Source: Penicillium oxalicum (lineage: Eukaryota; Ascomycota; Eurotiomycetes; Eurotiales; Aspergillaceae). From it: DNA of 64,000 bases. The stretch is taken from assembly GCF_001723175.1 (NCBI RefSeq), contig NC_064656.1, positions 62,001 to 126,000 on the forward strand, given 5' to 3'. Under the pieces are notes generated by a model that was not told the DNA's origin, did no database searches, and worked only from the letters and a program-made list of their open reading frames with translations. The translations under genes and the position numbers were made by a program. Below are positions 9,901-20,199 of this stretch, one piece after another (position 1 is the first letter of the stretch; every line of letters begins with the position of its first letter).

Positions 9901-11079
9901 TCAGGATCCGATGAGACCATCGACACCTTCCAGACCCGGCTTAGATTTGACTCCCCTGTCTTCCAAATTTCGACTACTGGCCGCGGTCGTTCGCCGCCAG
10001 TAGTCGCGCTCGCAATTGACAATGGGGCCCAAGTCAAGGTCGCCAAACAGCTTATGACGGGCTTTGGCATCTGCGTCTCCGGTGTGACCCGAATCAATGT
10101 CCATCGCAGATCCCCCGGGACCGCCGACCGTTACACCGGGAGGGGCCAATGGATCCTTTTGTAGCCTCTTTGTTATGCCCTTTATCGTCTTCTCGAACAT
10201 TGTTTCCATGCTCTCTGCCCGTCTACCCCAGAGCTTCTTGTCTCGTCCACTCACCCCCGTAGGACTATTGCGGTACGCCGCACTGGCCAACTTGCGTAGA
10301 GCCTCCTCACCGTGCCGCCCATCCTCCGCCGCACGCTCCCGAATCTGGCGCGGATCATTGTCACGCTCGGTAAAGACGGGTGTCGAGGAGTAAGTGTGCT
10401 TGCTGGGAAAGTCGGGGAAATGCTTGGGTACGTAGGAGCGATTGGTCTCGCTTTCTTCGCCTCGTAAGGCATTTAAGAATGGCAACTTGCGTTTGACCTC
10501 GTCTTCTGGGGGAGGCGACGGGGGTAGTGCCCGTATAGGGGACACTGTGGGCGGAGTCTTGAGATAGGGACGGAGGTCATCTGGCGTAATGCGATGGTGA
10601 TTCAACGCGTAATCAAAATCTTGTGGGATGGGCTGCAGTCGCCGCGAAGAAAGCATTGACTGGCGGACAAATTTGGATATGTGGAGGAGATCTGTCCAAA
10701 AGGGCATCGAAAAGCGTTCGGTTTTTGTCAGCTCCGCGGAATTTCCTCAATCTGTTTGCGATTTCAAACGTTTCTGCGTCCGAGAAAGAACGGGTCGAAT
10801 TTGCCTGGCGCAACACGTACATTCTTCTGTGGCGCTGCGAAAGCTACTGAGCGCCGCTGGGTCGGCCATCTCAAAGCCTGCATCTCGAAGCGCATGGCCC
10901 AGCGCCCGATTCATCATGTGTTCAACATTATCGTCATCCTGAAGAGCGGGCTCGGACACCTGCGGCAAGACAACTGGCTCGACCAGACGGTGGTGATGGT
11001 GGTAGTGATGCTTCGATCGCTTGATGTCCTCTGCTTCCAAATGAGACGGAGAACGCTTGATTTGGCTTGACGTTGCCAT
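9901..11079 (-). CDS. taf8: TFIID subunit TAF8 (histone-fold)
   Basis: TAF8 pairs with TAF10 through a histone fold in the general transcription factor TFIID. Exons are 10821-11079 and 9901-10691 (349 aa). The 129-nt intron is placed by the donor GTACGT and an ACAG acceptor; joining rebuilds ATEEYLLHISKFVRQSML across the splice. The histone-fold (bromodomain-associated) region spans ~45-125, with ALGHALRDAGFEMADPAALSSF and QPIPQDFDYALNHH. A Pro-rich segment (TPPTVSPIRALPPSPPPED) leads to the TAF8 C-terminal region with the conserved FPDFPSKHTYSSTPVFTERD motif. The N-terminus has a His run (KHHYHHHHR). The gene is divergent from cox VIIa. Confidence 0.88.
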
Positions 11080-11598
11080 GTTCTCGTAAGTTGATGTGAC
11101 GATTGTAGCTATTCGATAGCAACAAGATCCATAGCTCAGTGCCCGCCGAGAGCAGATAGTGTCACGTGATTGTCAGCCTCAGGCAAATATGGTCGGTGGT
11201 CTGACAGATTAAGAAAAGTTCAAATTGAATCAGATTCAAAAGAGGCGTTGAGAAGCTTGAAGAGAGCTGAATGAAAATGTAATCCTCTTTTCACAAAAAA
11301 TTGTACAAATGATCAAGAGAAAAAAAAGAGAACAGAATCTCTCAGTGCCTGTAGCTTGGTCAGTTTCGTTGTCTTGAAGATGAGAATGGCAATGGCATGG
11401 GCGGACAGACTGAATCGACCAATCCGGTGCCTCGCTTAGTCCGCCCGAAAGCTTCAACTTCACTTCGCGGCCTCTTCACCCGCTCACTCTTCACTCCTCC
11501 ACCTTAGACCACCCCCGCAACCCTCCGAGGCAGGTCCCTTTCTGTCCGACAGTTTTCACTACCCACCGAGAACCGATTGGAATTGTCTATTCGCTACA
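11080..11598. promoter_or_regulatory. Bidirectional promoter between taf8 and cox VIIa
   Basis: 519 bp between divergent starts. CACGTG is present near 11164, with a CT-rich stretch before the cox start. No gene is seen. Confidence 0.5.
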
Positions 11599-12184
11599 AT
11601 GGGCGCTGCTATTCCCCCCATCACCGGCGTATGTGGTCCCCCTCCTCCCTTCAGTCCACCACCCGGGTCACTCCGACCACGATGGATCGACTCGACTTGG
11701 CCGAGTTGGAGTCAATCAAACTAACTTGCGTGTTTCGTCTTCTTAGATGCTCCGCGTGGTCTTGTCCTTGACCTGAGCACCGCTTTTGGTGAGTAATACA
11801 GGGATTCCATTGCGAATTGGGCAAGTCGCATGATTGCATGATCTGGGAGATCTTTCGGACGCATTTGGCCTACTGCCTGGGCTTTGCGCAGAATTCTCTT
11901 CTAGACATGGTTTCTTCATGCCTACATGACGGACAAGCTCGCCGCTCGCAACTCAACCAGCAGACAGTGGCCGACTAACCACGAATCGCGAAATCTAGGC
12001 TTCGGCACCACCTTCGGTTACCTCTGGTGGTACGGTATGTATTTCATGGATGCGTCATTACTGTCCTCTCGCCCACGCCGAGTCTAATAGTCGTCTTTGT
12101 CTAGGCTACCACTTGCCCCGTGTCCGTGAGCGTGATCTGTTCTACGCCCGTCTCGAGCAGGAGCGCGCTGCTCAGCGCAGCTAA
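11599..12184 (+). CDS. Cytochrome c oxidase subunit VIIa (Cox9-type)
   Basis: Small single-pass subunit of respiratory complex IV in the inner mitochondrial membrane. It begins MGAAIPPITG, like the APITG start of yeast Cox9. The core LVLDLSTAFGFGTTFGYLWW then YGYHLPRVRERDLFYARLE is the membrane segment plus matrix/IMS tail. Exons used: 11599-11632, 11747-11788, 11999-12034 and 12105-12184 (63 aa). Exons 2-4 are secure because all joins keep frame. The first donor is not: the strong donor GTATGT at 11629 puts exon 2 out of frame and meets a stop at once. The weaker GTGGTC donor at 11633 keeps the frame and gives ITGVYAPRGLVLDL. The start context CTACAATGG is good. Confidence 0.85.
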
Positions 12185-12759
12185 ATCGGTCAATGTTCAA
12201 CCGCCCCTCCCTCCAGCTAGATTATGTCATATCTTCTCTTTTCCGCTTCATCACGATTCTCCCCTCGATGAATTCAAACCCGAGAAACATGGACAAACAC
12301 CCTCCCTCCGATTCCTGATCTTGTTGGGCCGCATAGTTTCTCCGAACGAGATATAATGACAAATCCTGGTCGAGTGTGGAAGGGATTTCAGGCTTGAAAC
12401 CCGATTGTACATATACAGCTGTCATCAATTTTGTTCTTCCACTTGCCGCAGATATTCGAGCCCGCGTCCCTGTTGCCTGAGCATTAGAAGTAGCTCATCG
12501 TGCTCACGTTGATCTTGATCGAAAGGCTTCCCATGTTTAATTGTAGGAAGTCTGCAGGTAACATCATCCCAGACACTCTTACCGGCCCCTGTGACATCTC
12601 GGACCAGTTGGCTGCGTACCTCGTAAGGGCACGTGAAGTCCCATTTTCCACCGCCTTTTGTCTATTCTCGCGGAATGGCACCCATAAATACCGCAAGCAC
12701 TCTTCCTATTCACAACACCACACTTGCCCCGTTCACTACTTCGGTTTTACTGTTTCAAC
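12185..12759. other. Spacer between cox VIIa and the APH-fold kinase
   Basis: 575 bp holding the cox VIIa 3' UTR and the promoter of the next gene, both on the plus strand. No gene is seen. Confidence 0.55.
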
Positions 12760-14012
12760 ATGGATTGTATTAATTGGACGACCCACAGAGGTGTGGAGAG
12801 TCCCTTTCCTCAAATCGATTGGGACGCGCTGAAAGACTACGCAATCAACATTAGATACACACAAGATGAGCACCCTAAAGAGCGACAACCCTTGAAATGC
12901 GACATTCCTCCAGTCTATAGTATGGGTGGAGTGCACTTGGTGCGACTCTTGGCCTTTGATGATGAAACGAAATGGGTTGCACGTATCCAGTTGCGGGAGG
13001 CAACCTCAGATTCCAAGGCTCTCTTGCTTTCTGAGATACACACCCTCTCTCTGATCCGAGCGAAATCGGATATTCCGGTACCACGAGTCTTTGGATATGA
13101 TATCTGTCAAGAACGTATTGGACGTGCATTCATGATTATGGAGTTTATTCTGGGGAGCACGGCAATGAATGCGTTTTGTGGCCACGAAGTACACGCTGGA
13201 GAGATTCCCCTGCGATATAAGGCGAAATTTCACAACGATGTCGCTCATATACAGGTACGATTAAAGTTGACCGTTGAGGAAAATCTCCCTCTCTCTCTCT
13301 CCCTTTCTCCAACTGACTAAACTATCAACAGGCGACGATGGCCTCAATACGATTTCCCAAGATCGGTATGATCTCTCGGCTTCACGACGGCTCTTACGAT
13401 ATCGGTCCAATACCTGGTTTGGGGGGTCCGTTCGAAAGTGCACAGGAATATTTCACGGCGTGGGCGGAAAACGCTCGATTTCCTACTGGAGAAGATACAA
13501 TTCGTGCCTCGGTACCGCCCGAACTAGCAAATGAACTTATCCTATCCATTAGACAATTTCCGAGCCAGTTCAAAAAGGCACTGCGCAGACTTCCGATAAA
13601 TACGGGGCCATTTCCTCTTCACCACCCCGACTTCTATCACAGTAACATCATCATAGACGATACGCATAACATCCTCTCGGTCATAGACTGGGAAGGCGCC
13701 GGTACGGTTCCCTGGGAAGTGGTGCAATTCCCTATGTTTCTGTACACGGTTCCCCCGCCAATCGATCTCCCATCAAATTACGACCATAATGGTTATCCGG
13801 TTGATGTGGAGGTACAGAATCGTTGGAAGGAACGACAGGAATATATCGAATCTGTCAAAACGGCCGAGACAGAAAAGGCTTTTGATAACAAACTTTCTAG
13901 GATTCTGGCTTCCCACGAAACCCAAAATCTTGCCACTTCCATCAAGCTTTACGAAGATCCAGGCAAAATCGGATATTACTGCAGGCTGTTGAGAACAACT
14001 GAGGGTAGTTGA
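12760..14012 (+). CDS. Aminoglycoside phosphotransferase (APH)-fold kinase-like protein
   Basis: Fungal member of the APH/choline-kinase fold, a very large family in moulds with mostly unknown substrates; it should not be read as antibiotic resistance. Exons are 12760-13254 and 13332-14012 (391 aa), joined in phase 0 (VAHIQATMASIRFP). The N-lobe has WVARIQLREA with the ATP-binding Lys/Arg position, and IPVPRVFGYD followed by the hinge FMIMEFILGS. The C-lobe Brenner motif is HHPDFYHSNIIID, with the catalytic Asp and metal-binding Asn. VIDWEGAGTVPWE is the DFG-equivalent. All key residues are present, so the protein is probably active. The stop is about 1.4 kb from convergent ubc12. Confidence 0.82.
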
Positions 14013-15379
14013 GCGATGCAATAGTTGTGAACTATGATTTCTAGAACTTTCTACATGGTCTTGAACCAATGGGGACGGGACTGGCAAGGAATAGCGAGCC
14101 GCAACAGAAATGAGACAAGACTCTGGCTTGTTTACTGGAAGCATCAATGTTAGGTAGCCCGGCAGATACTCTCAGTACGTTGTTCTTTACACCTTTCATC
14201 CCACCACGTCTGAAATTGATGTATATATATACATATATATATATATCCCCATTTGAAGAAATCATATCTATTGTCAAGAACTTGGTCGTAAAATTGGCGC
14301 CTGTTATACCGAGGAAGTCTCGAAGCAAAGACCAGGGCTCTTAGTACATATGATCCTCTTATTTATTTATCCACAAAGGCCTCGATTCAACCTGAGACAG
14401 CTGAACATCACCTTACCAGTACCCACTTAGTATATGGAAATGGTGTGGAACCAAGACTGGAAGCTCCAGGCACACATGTAGGTAATGCATGGAGATTTCC
14501 TCAGTTCTCAAGGAAGCACTTTCGCCAAAATGACTCCAGTAGAGCTAGTTGACGAAGAAGCGGAAAGGAATTACAAGAGTGGAAAGGGTCAGCAACCGGA
14601 AAAGTCCACCGCTTCTCGCTCTGAATGATGGGTATCTAATCGCCGATGCGCTTCGGGAATTTAACAAAATGTGTTGGATCGGGAAACAAGGTGGGGGGGA
14701 GAAAGTTCGTTTCCCATTCTCAAAAGGTATATTCGGAAGCTATTTTTCATCCCACTCCTAAAAAATCTATCCTCTCATTCCTCCATTTTCCTGAATGCAA
14801 GGACATAGGTCCTACATGCAATGGCTGCCTGGGTCAGACCACACATGGTATACCTCGGGATACCTTGAAAAATGTTCAATATACCATCATACCTTCTTCA
14901 AGGGAGCGATTGGCATGGATTTTGGGCAGAGGTGAAGAGTCCTGGCCATGAGATTTGTTTGTTTCATGTCCCCACGAGAAATGTTCAAGATCTTACGACA
15001 AGTTATCGGTAGCGAGCTGGCCTTACATGCCTGAGTAGGTACAGTATAGATTGCTTCAATGTACATTTCGAACCGAGGCTAAGACTGATACTATACCTAG
15101 CGCATACGCTAGCTGAGGTCGGAGACTTGGAACTATCTGTGGACTTTGTTTCAAGAGACACCCTTCCATAAGAAGTGTCTCTCCCACTCAAGAGCCACGG
15201 GTCGTGGCTTTCATGGGCCCCGGAAAGAAGGGTCTCCATGGCTCGACGATAGCTTATCCTGCAACCAAATGATTGTCGCTCATTGCGGCTCTGAAGAAAA
15301 TGGGGTTCGCTCGGTATTGGGAAAATCCAAAGAAAAAAAGCTCGTAAAGCATAATCAAAGGGGAGCGGTGCCGTTAGAT
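14013..15379. other. Convergent gene-free region before ubc12
   Basis: 1.4 kb between two stop codons, with only short unrelated frames. It contains a TA-rich microsatellite at 14221-14246. Confidence 0.5.
14221..14246. repeat. TA-dinucleotide microsatellite
   Basis: Alternating T and A broken by two C bases, in a convergent 3' region. Such alternating AT tracts melt easily; no further role is evident. Confidence 0.8.
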
Positions 15380-16188
15380 CTATCGAAGGACTCGTTCGAA
15401 AGTTTCGCCCCGGACAGTTCCGCCAGCCATGGAGGACCGCACATTCCGTTTGAAGGCATCTCGGTTGTTGCGGAGGTCGTCTGCAGCTTCTTTGTTCAAG
15501 GGATCGGAGGCGTTCGGCTCAAGGAAGAGGAACTTTCCACGTCGCACGGAAATCGTCAGTGACCTAGGGGGAAAAGCCAAGTGTAGAGCACAGCGGAGCC
15601 CGCGTATCGCACATACCTGCATGCCCACAATAACCGCATTGAGGTTTAATACTGGTTTCCAGTCCTCACGGAGAATGTTCAAGCAAACATTGCCGTCAAG
15701 GTCAATGTTAGGATGGTAGATCTTTTGGGTGCATTTGACCTTGGGGGGATCGTGGGGGAAGTTTTGGTTGACGCTGAAGTTGAAGTTGAAGACGCCACCC
15801 TTGTACATGCCCTCATCTGGCTCGATAGTTAGGGTGAAGTTTAGGATATCGTCGGGGTTCGGAAAGGACATCTTCATGGTGCTGCCAAGGGTGAGTTCTT
15901 GAAGGTCTATTGAGCATCGCGTTAGAACGAACTCGGCAGCGTTGAAGTAGGTAGATGTAAGACGGGAGAGATAGGGAGAGCAAGAGAGGTACATACCTCG
16001 TTGAACTCGAAGTTGTGCCGCCGTGACCTTCTTCTTCTTTTTGCCAGCTGCGCTCTCGGCATTCTCAGCCTGCGCTTGCTGCTGCTTCTGTCATCGGGAA
16101 GGTATAGGATAAGCCACTATCACCAGACCCAAGAGAGAGCCCCATATTGGAGCAGCTTTGACCTTACCATTGACCAGATCTTCAACAT
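15380..16188 (-). CDS. ubc12: NEDD8-conjugating enzyme E2 (Ubc12)
   Basis: E2 enzyme that carries NEDD8/Rub1 to cullins. Four exons on the minus strand: 16168-16188, 15997-16087, 15617-15906 and 15380-15532 (184 aa). The first exon has seven codons (MLKIWSM). The Lys-rich N-terminal tail ([16 protein letters not shown]) is the Ubc12-specific extension that docks on the NEDD8 E1. The core has [19 protein letters not shown] with catalytic Cys112, and [20 protein letters not shown]. The C-terminus is [14 protein letters not shown]. The third intron (15533-15616) is 84 nt, a multiple of three, has no stop, and ends with AAG rather than the nearer TAG, which would shift the frame. It lies upstream of, and co-oriented with, nothing functionally linked. 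Confidence 0.93.
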
Positions 16189-17111
16189 CTTGGCTCGTCA
16201 ATCACCACCCCACCACGCGGATCAGCGGAGATCGCAAAAGACAAAAAGGTGGACCCGCAAAGGTCGTGAGAGGTCAGGTCGGGGCTGTCACTGCAATATA
16301 AAACGGAGAGATTTGAGGCCTTGGGATCGAAGAGCCAAAGGCAAAGGCTATAGTTCCCACTAAAGACGGAGGAGGAGGTCTGTGAAGAAAGAAAGGCGGA
16401 GTATCCAGGAAGGCGAAATTCGGTCTGCGGGGAGACTATCAGCCCGGCAGTTCTCTCTATCGCGGCCAATTTGACTCTCCGCCTTTGATTGAAAACATGA
16501 CGTATCTCCGAGTGGTCACCGCCAGATCAGAACACATCAATCTAGTGCGATTCAAGGTCGGACAGAAATAAGGACAGAAGACCAAAGGCCTTACTGTCAC
16601 CTCAATCTGGATCCGTCCAAGCGAGAGATGGGTTTTGTTTCACCGCCTCAGCCTCCAAGCTGCTGGACGGTCCAGACGCGCGATGAGATTAATTTGCCGA
16701 GTGGCGGGCCGTACAAGAAGCTGCCATCGTGAACAGACTTTCATCAGATATCACTTGGGAATTCATTGCGCCATCCTAGATGCAACCACTATGGTGCGAA
16801 CCGCCTCACAAGGTGACGAAACATAGGACAACAAAATACACTGAAGGTTGCTAATCAACCAGTTCCTATCAGGTGACCACGATAAAACTACACACAGGGC
16901 ATCATGAGAAACCATAATTCACAGGGAAACGGGCGTCTTTTGAAATGGAATACAGGTCGCGATGGCTGGAACAAAAACGAAAGGAAAAAGAAAAAACAGA
17001 TCAACCAGAGCACCAAAAATGGGGCATAGATAGATAACATCACATCCGAAGATGAAGGGAGGCGATCGGGTGTCATGATGGCACTTGCCAGGAAGGGAAT
17101 GCAGATCGCAT
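16189..17111. other. Spacer between chitin synthase 3' end and ubc12 promoter
   Basis: 0.9 kb between two minus-strand genes. The chitin synthase stop is at 17112-17114; apparent frames beyond it are its 3' UTR. No gene is seen. Confidence 0.55.
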
Positions 17112-20100
17112 TTACCGACGGGCAAAGCAGCACATAATACCAGTCCGGCCGAGGAACCAACAGGCACCGATGAAGCGGAACAGGGACATCACAGCGGTAG
17201 ACCACAAAAGAGCTTGGAAGAACTTAGCCGTGCGGCCAGTTGCCGTGTTCTGGAAGGGTTGAAATCAGCATTGAGTTGCAAAAGGGGAGGAAAGAATGTA
17301 CGTACCGTGAAACCAAATTTGTCCACCGACTCACTCGTGATACACACCGCCAAGAAGGCATTACTGAAGATCCAGAAGGTGACCAGACGGGTACGGAAGC
17401 TCTTGTACGAATCCTCGAGGGACTTTTCGTCATGCTCCACGGGAGCGACATAGGGAGTCAGGGCCCGCTTGACGGTCGCCTCAAATTGACTATCGATATC
17501 AGCCTGCGGTTTGTCGATTTCTTCAATCACGGCATCTTTGCTGCCTTCGTCCTTGGTGGTCTTCGCGGAGGGCAGTGCATCCGCCTTGTCGGAACCCTTG
17601 GTACCCCAAGAGACATCGTGCCAGTTGCTGAACGCGTAGACGTTGAGCACATTGATGTATGAGGACTGCAGAACCATGTATGCGGGGAAGGAGGTGAACA
17701 TGTGCCATGGATCGGCGTACATGAACGAGGCGACAAAGTACAGACCGAAAGTAGCCGCCAGTGCAATGATGATGATTCCTGCACCGGACGAGCCAAAGAA
17801 GGATTTGAGGAAGGCGCCGACGCCATCGCCTGTGTTGAAATCCATGGGGGCACTTCCAGTAAAGGCTCGAATCACGAGATACAGCGAGTCCACCACAATG
17901 TAGACTTGAATCAGACCGAAGACCACAAAGGAGGTCAAGTAGGTGAACTTGGAGCCCTTGGGACGATTGCCGAGGGCAAGAATGAATTGCAGTAACAGGA
18001 ATCCCAAGTAGACGTACTTGAGAATGGTATTGATGATGGGGGTTGCCGTGTTGCCGAAGGGGAACGCGTGGTTGCCATTGTTGTCACTCGGGGTACCGAC
18101 CAGGTCCAGGATGACGGTGGTGGTCAGCCAATACGAGGCGAGCGCGAACCACGTGAGGAAAGTTTGGAAGATGTTGTAGAGCATTTGAATGTGAAGGAAG
18201 AACATGCGAACAATGTTGTGACCGGATTTGTACATTCGGCCAAAGTGCATCAGGGAGTAAATACCAGCGGCGAAGGACCCGTTCAACCAACGACGACGTT
18301 GCGAGATGAACTCGGGGGCACCCTCGGGCACGTCAGTCTCGGCCTTGGAGGCCTTGACATACGAGAGATGCCACTTGGAACCAGCCTTGGCGACCAACTC
18401 GAAACACAGAATACGGTCCTCGGCCAAGAACATGTTCTTTTTGAAGATGTTCATTCCCTCAATACCCTTTTTGCCGAGTTGTTTGGAGAGTGTGTGATCT
18501 CCATGGAAGTACTGTTCCAGCGGGCGGCCCATAATAGCGCGGAATCGGTAGGCCGAGAAAGCACCAGGTAACACGGAGACGTAACCGAACGAACTCTCGA
18601 GCGGCTTATCCAGGATATTACTGATCTTGTATTCGAAGTTCTGCGCGGCCACCAGCGGGTTGATCAGGTTTCGCCAGCCCTTACCCAACATGGCGTGAAT
18701 TTCACCACACGCACCGCCCAGATCCTTGTCGTTGTAGAACGCCTCCCACAACGACAGGAGGGACTTGGGGCCGGGCTTAGTGCCTGCGTCGAGCAGAATG
18801 CAGATCTCGGGGTTCAGGATGCGGCCAAAGGCGTTGAAGAGCCAGCGGTGGGAGTTGATCTTCTTGCTGTTCTTTTGCTTCAGGCAGAACATCATCTGCA
18901 CAGGAGGTAAAGTGCTTGGCCCATCATCGGTCGGGCGGATCAGTTGCTGCGTCGGCGTCACGGACAACTGGGTGGTGTATTCGAAAATGTGCGCAACCGT
19001 CTCCTTGCCGTCGACATCGCGCTTCATCACTCCATCCTGGTAAATACCGACGGTAGCCAACACATCCAAGGTGTCCTTGTCGCACGGGTCGATACCGTCG
19101 AAGACGAGGGCCACGACGATCTTCTGCCACGCCGGGCCACCCTTGTTCCAGAACTCGGATTTCTTCAGGTTGACAATATCACGAATATTCTGCATGACAC
19201 CATGCAGAGTTCGGGATGTCAGGGTCTTGTCTTCGTTATAGTAGGTAATTGCGATAAGCAACTCGGTATGACGGTTGTACATGGCGGGTCGCAAGTTGTA
19301 ACCATTGTGGAGGGTGAACTCGTTGGGGTCACACGTCGCGGCAGTGTCTAGAGGATCATACAATCAGGCTAATTCGTTCTGACGTGGAGAGCGGCCAAAA
19401 AAAAAAACGTTTTAGCTCGATGCTGCTGTTTGCGTCTCACTTACATCGCATGTGAGTGAACTCCTCACTGCCACCCTCCAAGTCATTTCGATACTTGGCT
19501 TGAATGGCATTTTGAATGGCGCTGGGTACTGGGTAGTCGACACTCAGGACAGAGCCCTGGACGAGCTTCACCTTTCGTGTGGCGTACCGACGCAGATTAC
19601 CTCCGCCATTGTTACCGCCGGGGGCCTGTCGCTGGCGCCACGCCTCAGTGGAGGATGTCTCGCTGCGTGCGTAGGGGGAAGTCGAGCGACCCGGCACACC
19701 GAATGCCTCTGCGGGATTTTCTGGAGCATAGGCAGATTCCGTCGCATAGGGATCGTGGTATCCGGGCGCAGCATCCGAGGCGTACGTCTCCGTCAAGCTG
19801 TAACCGGAGACTGGACGCACAGGAGAGACCCCTCGCGAGTGGGCATCATCAAAGGGGGTCGCAAAGGGGCCTTGCTGGTGAGCGAGCAGTCCATGAGAAG
19901 CATCCTCGTCTTCGCGATACTGTGGCAGATGTTAGTCTCACTGGTTCCTCTGGTATTCGTTCGTGATGTTTGTTTTTTTTTGATTTCCAGCCATTTAATT
20001 GCCTTGGAGCTAGTGTCATTAAACCCTCCAAGGACGATGAAATGGAAAGTTCGGATGATGCGGGTTTGTTTTGCAAGCGGGCCTGGCCAGCTCTCCGCAT

Positions 20101-20199
20101 ATAGGGACATTCTGAAGGGGAAGCGCATACTTGGGAGGCTGGTGCATCATGATGAGGCTCGTACTTGGGCGAGTGCGCGTCTGACCCGTGGTAGGCCAT
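17112..20199 (-). CDS. Chitin synthase, class III (ChsB/ChsG type)
   Basis: Integral plasma-membrane glycosyltransferase (GT2) that polymerises chitin from UDP-GlcNAc at hyphal tips. Exons: 20131-20199, 19445-19919, 17306-19347 and 17112-17249 (907 aa). All joins keep frame. The third rebuilds [14 protein letters not shown] and the last gives [14 protein letters not shown]. The N-terminal ~110 residues are hydrophilic and Tyr/Ser/Gln-rich ([22 protein letters not shown]), typical of class III. The catalytic domain contains ITYYNEDK at 215-222, EDRIL at 491-495 and QRRRW at 531-535. About seven membrane segments follow, from [17 protein letters not shown] onward. The protein ends with a hydrophobic [18 protein letters not shown]. 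Length is normal for class III (about 900 aa). The class rests on the N-terminus and length; the family is certain. Confidence 0.93.

Noticed and set aside
12760..14012. Antibiotic-resistance reading of the APH-fold protein
   Set aside because: APH-fold kinases are a huge fungal family with other roles; nothing here indicates aminoglycoside resistance.
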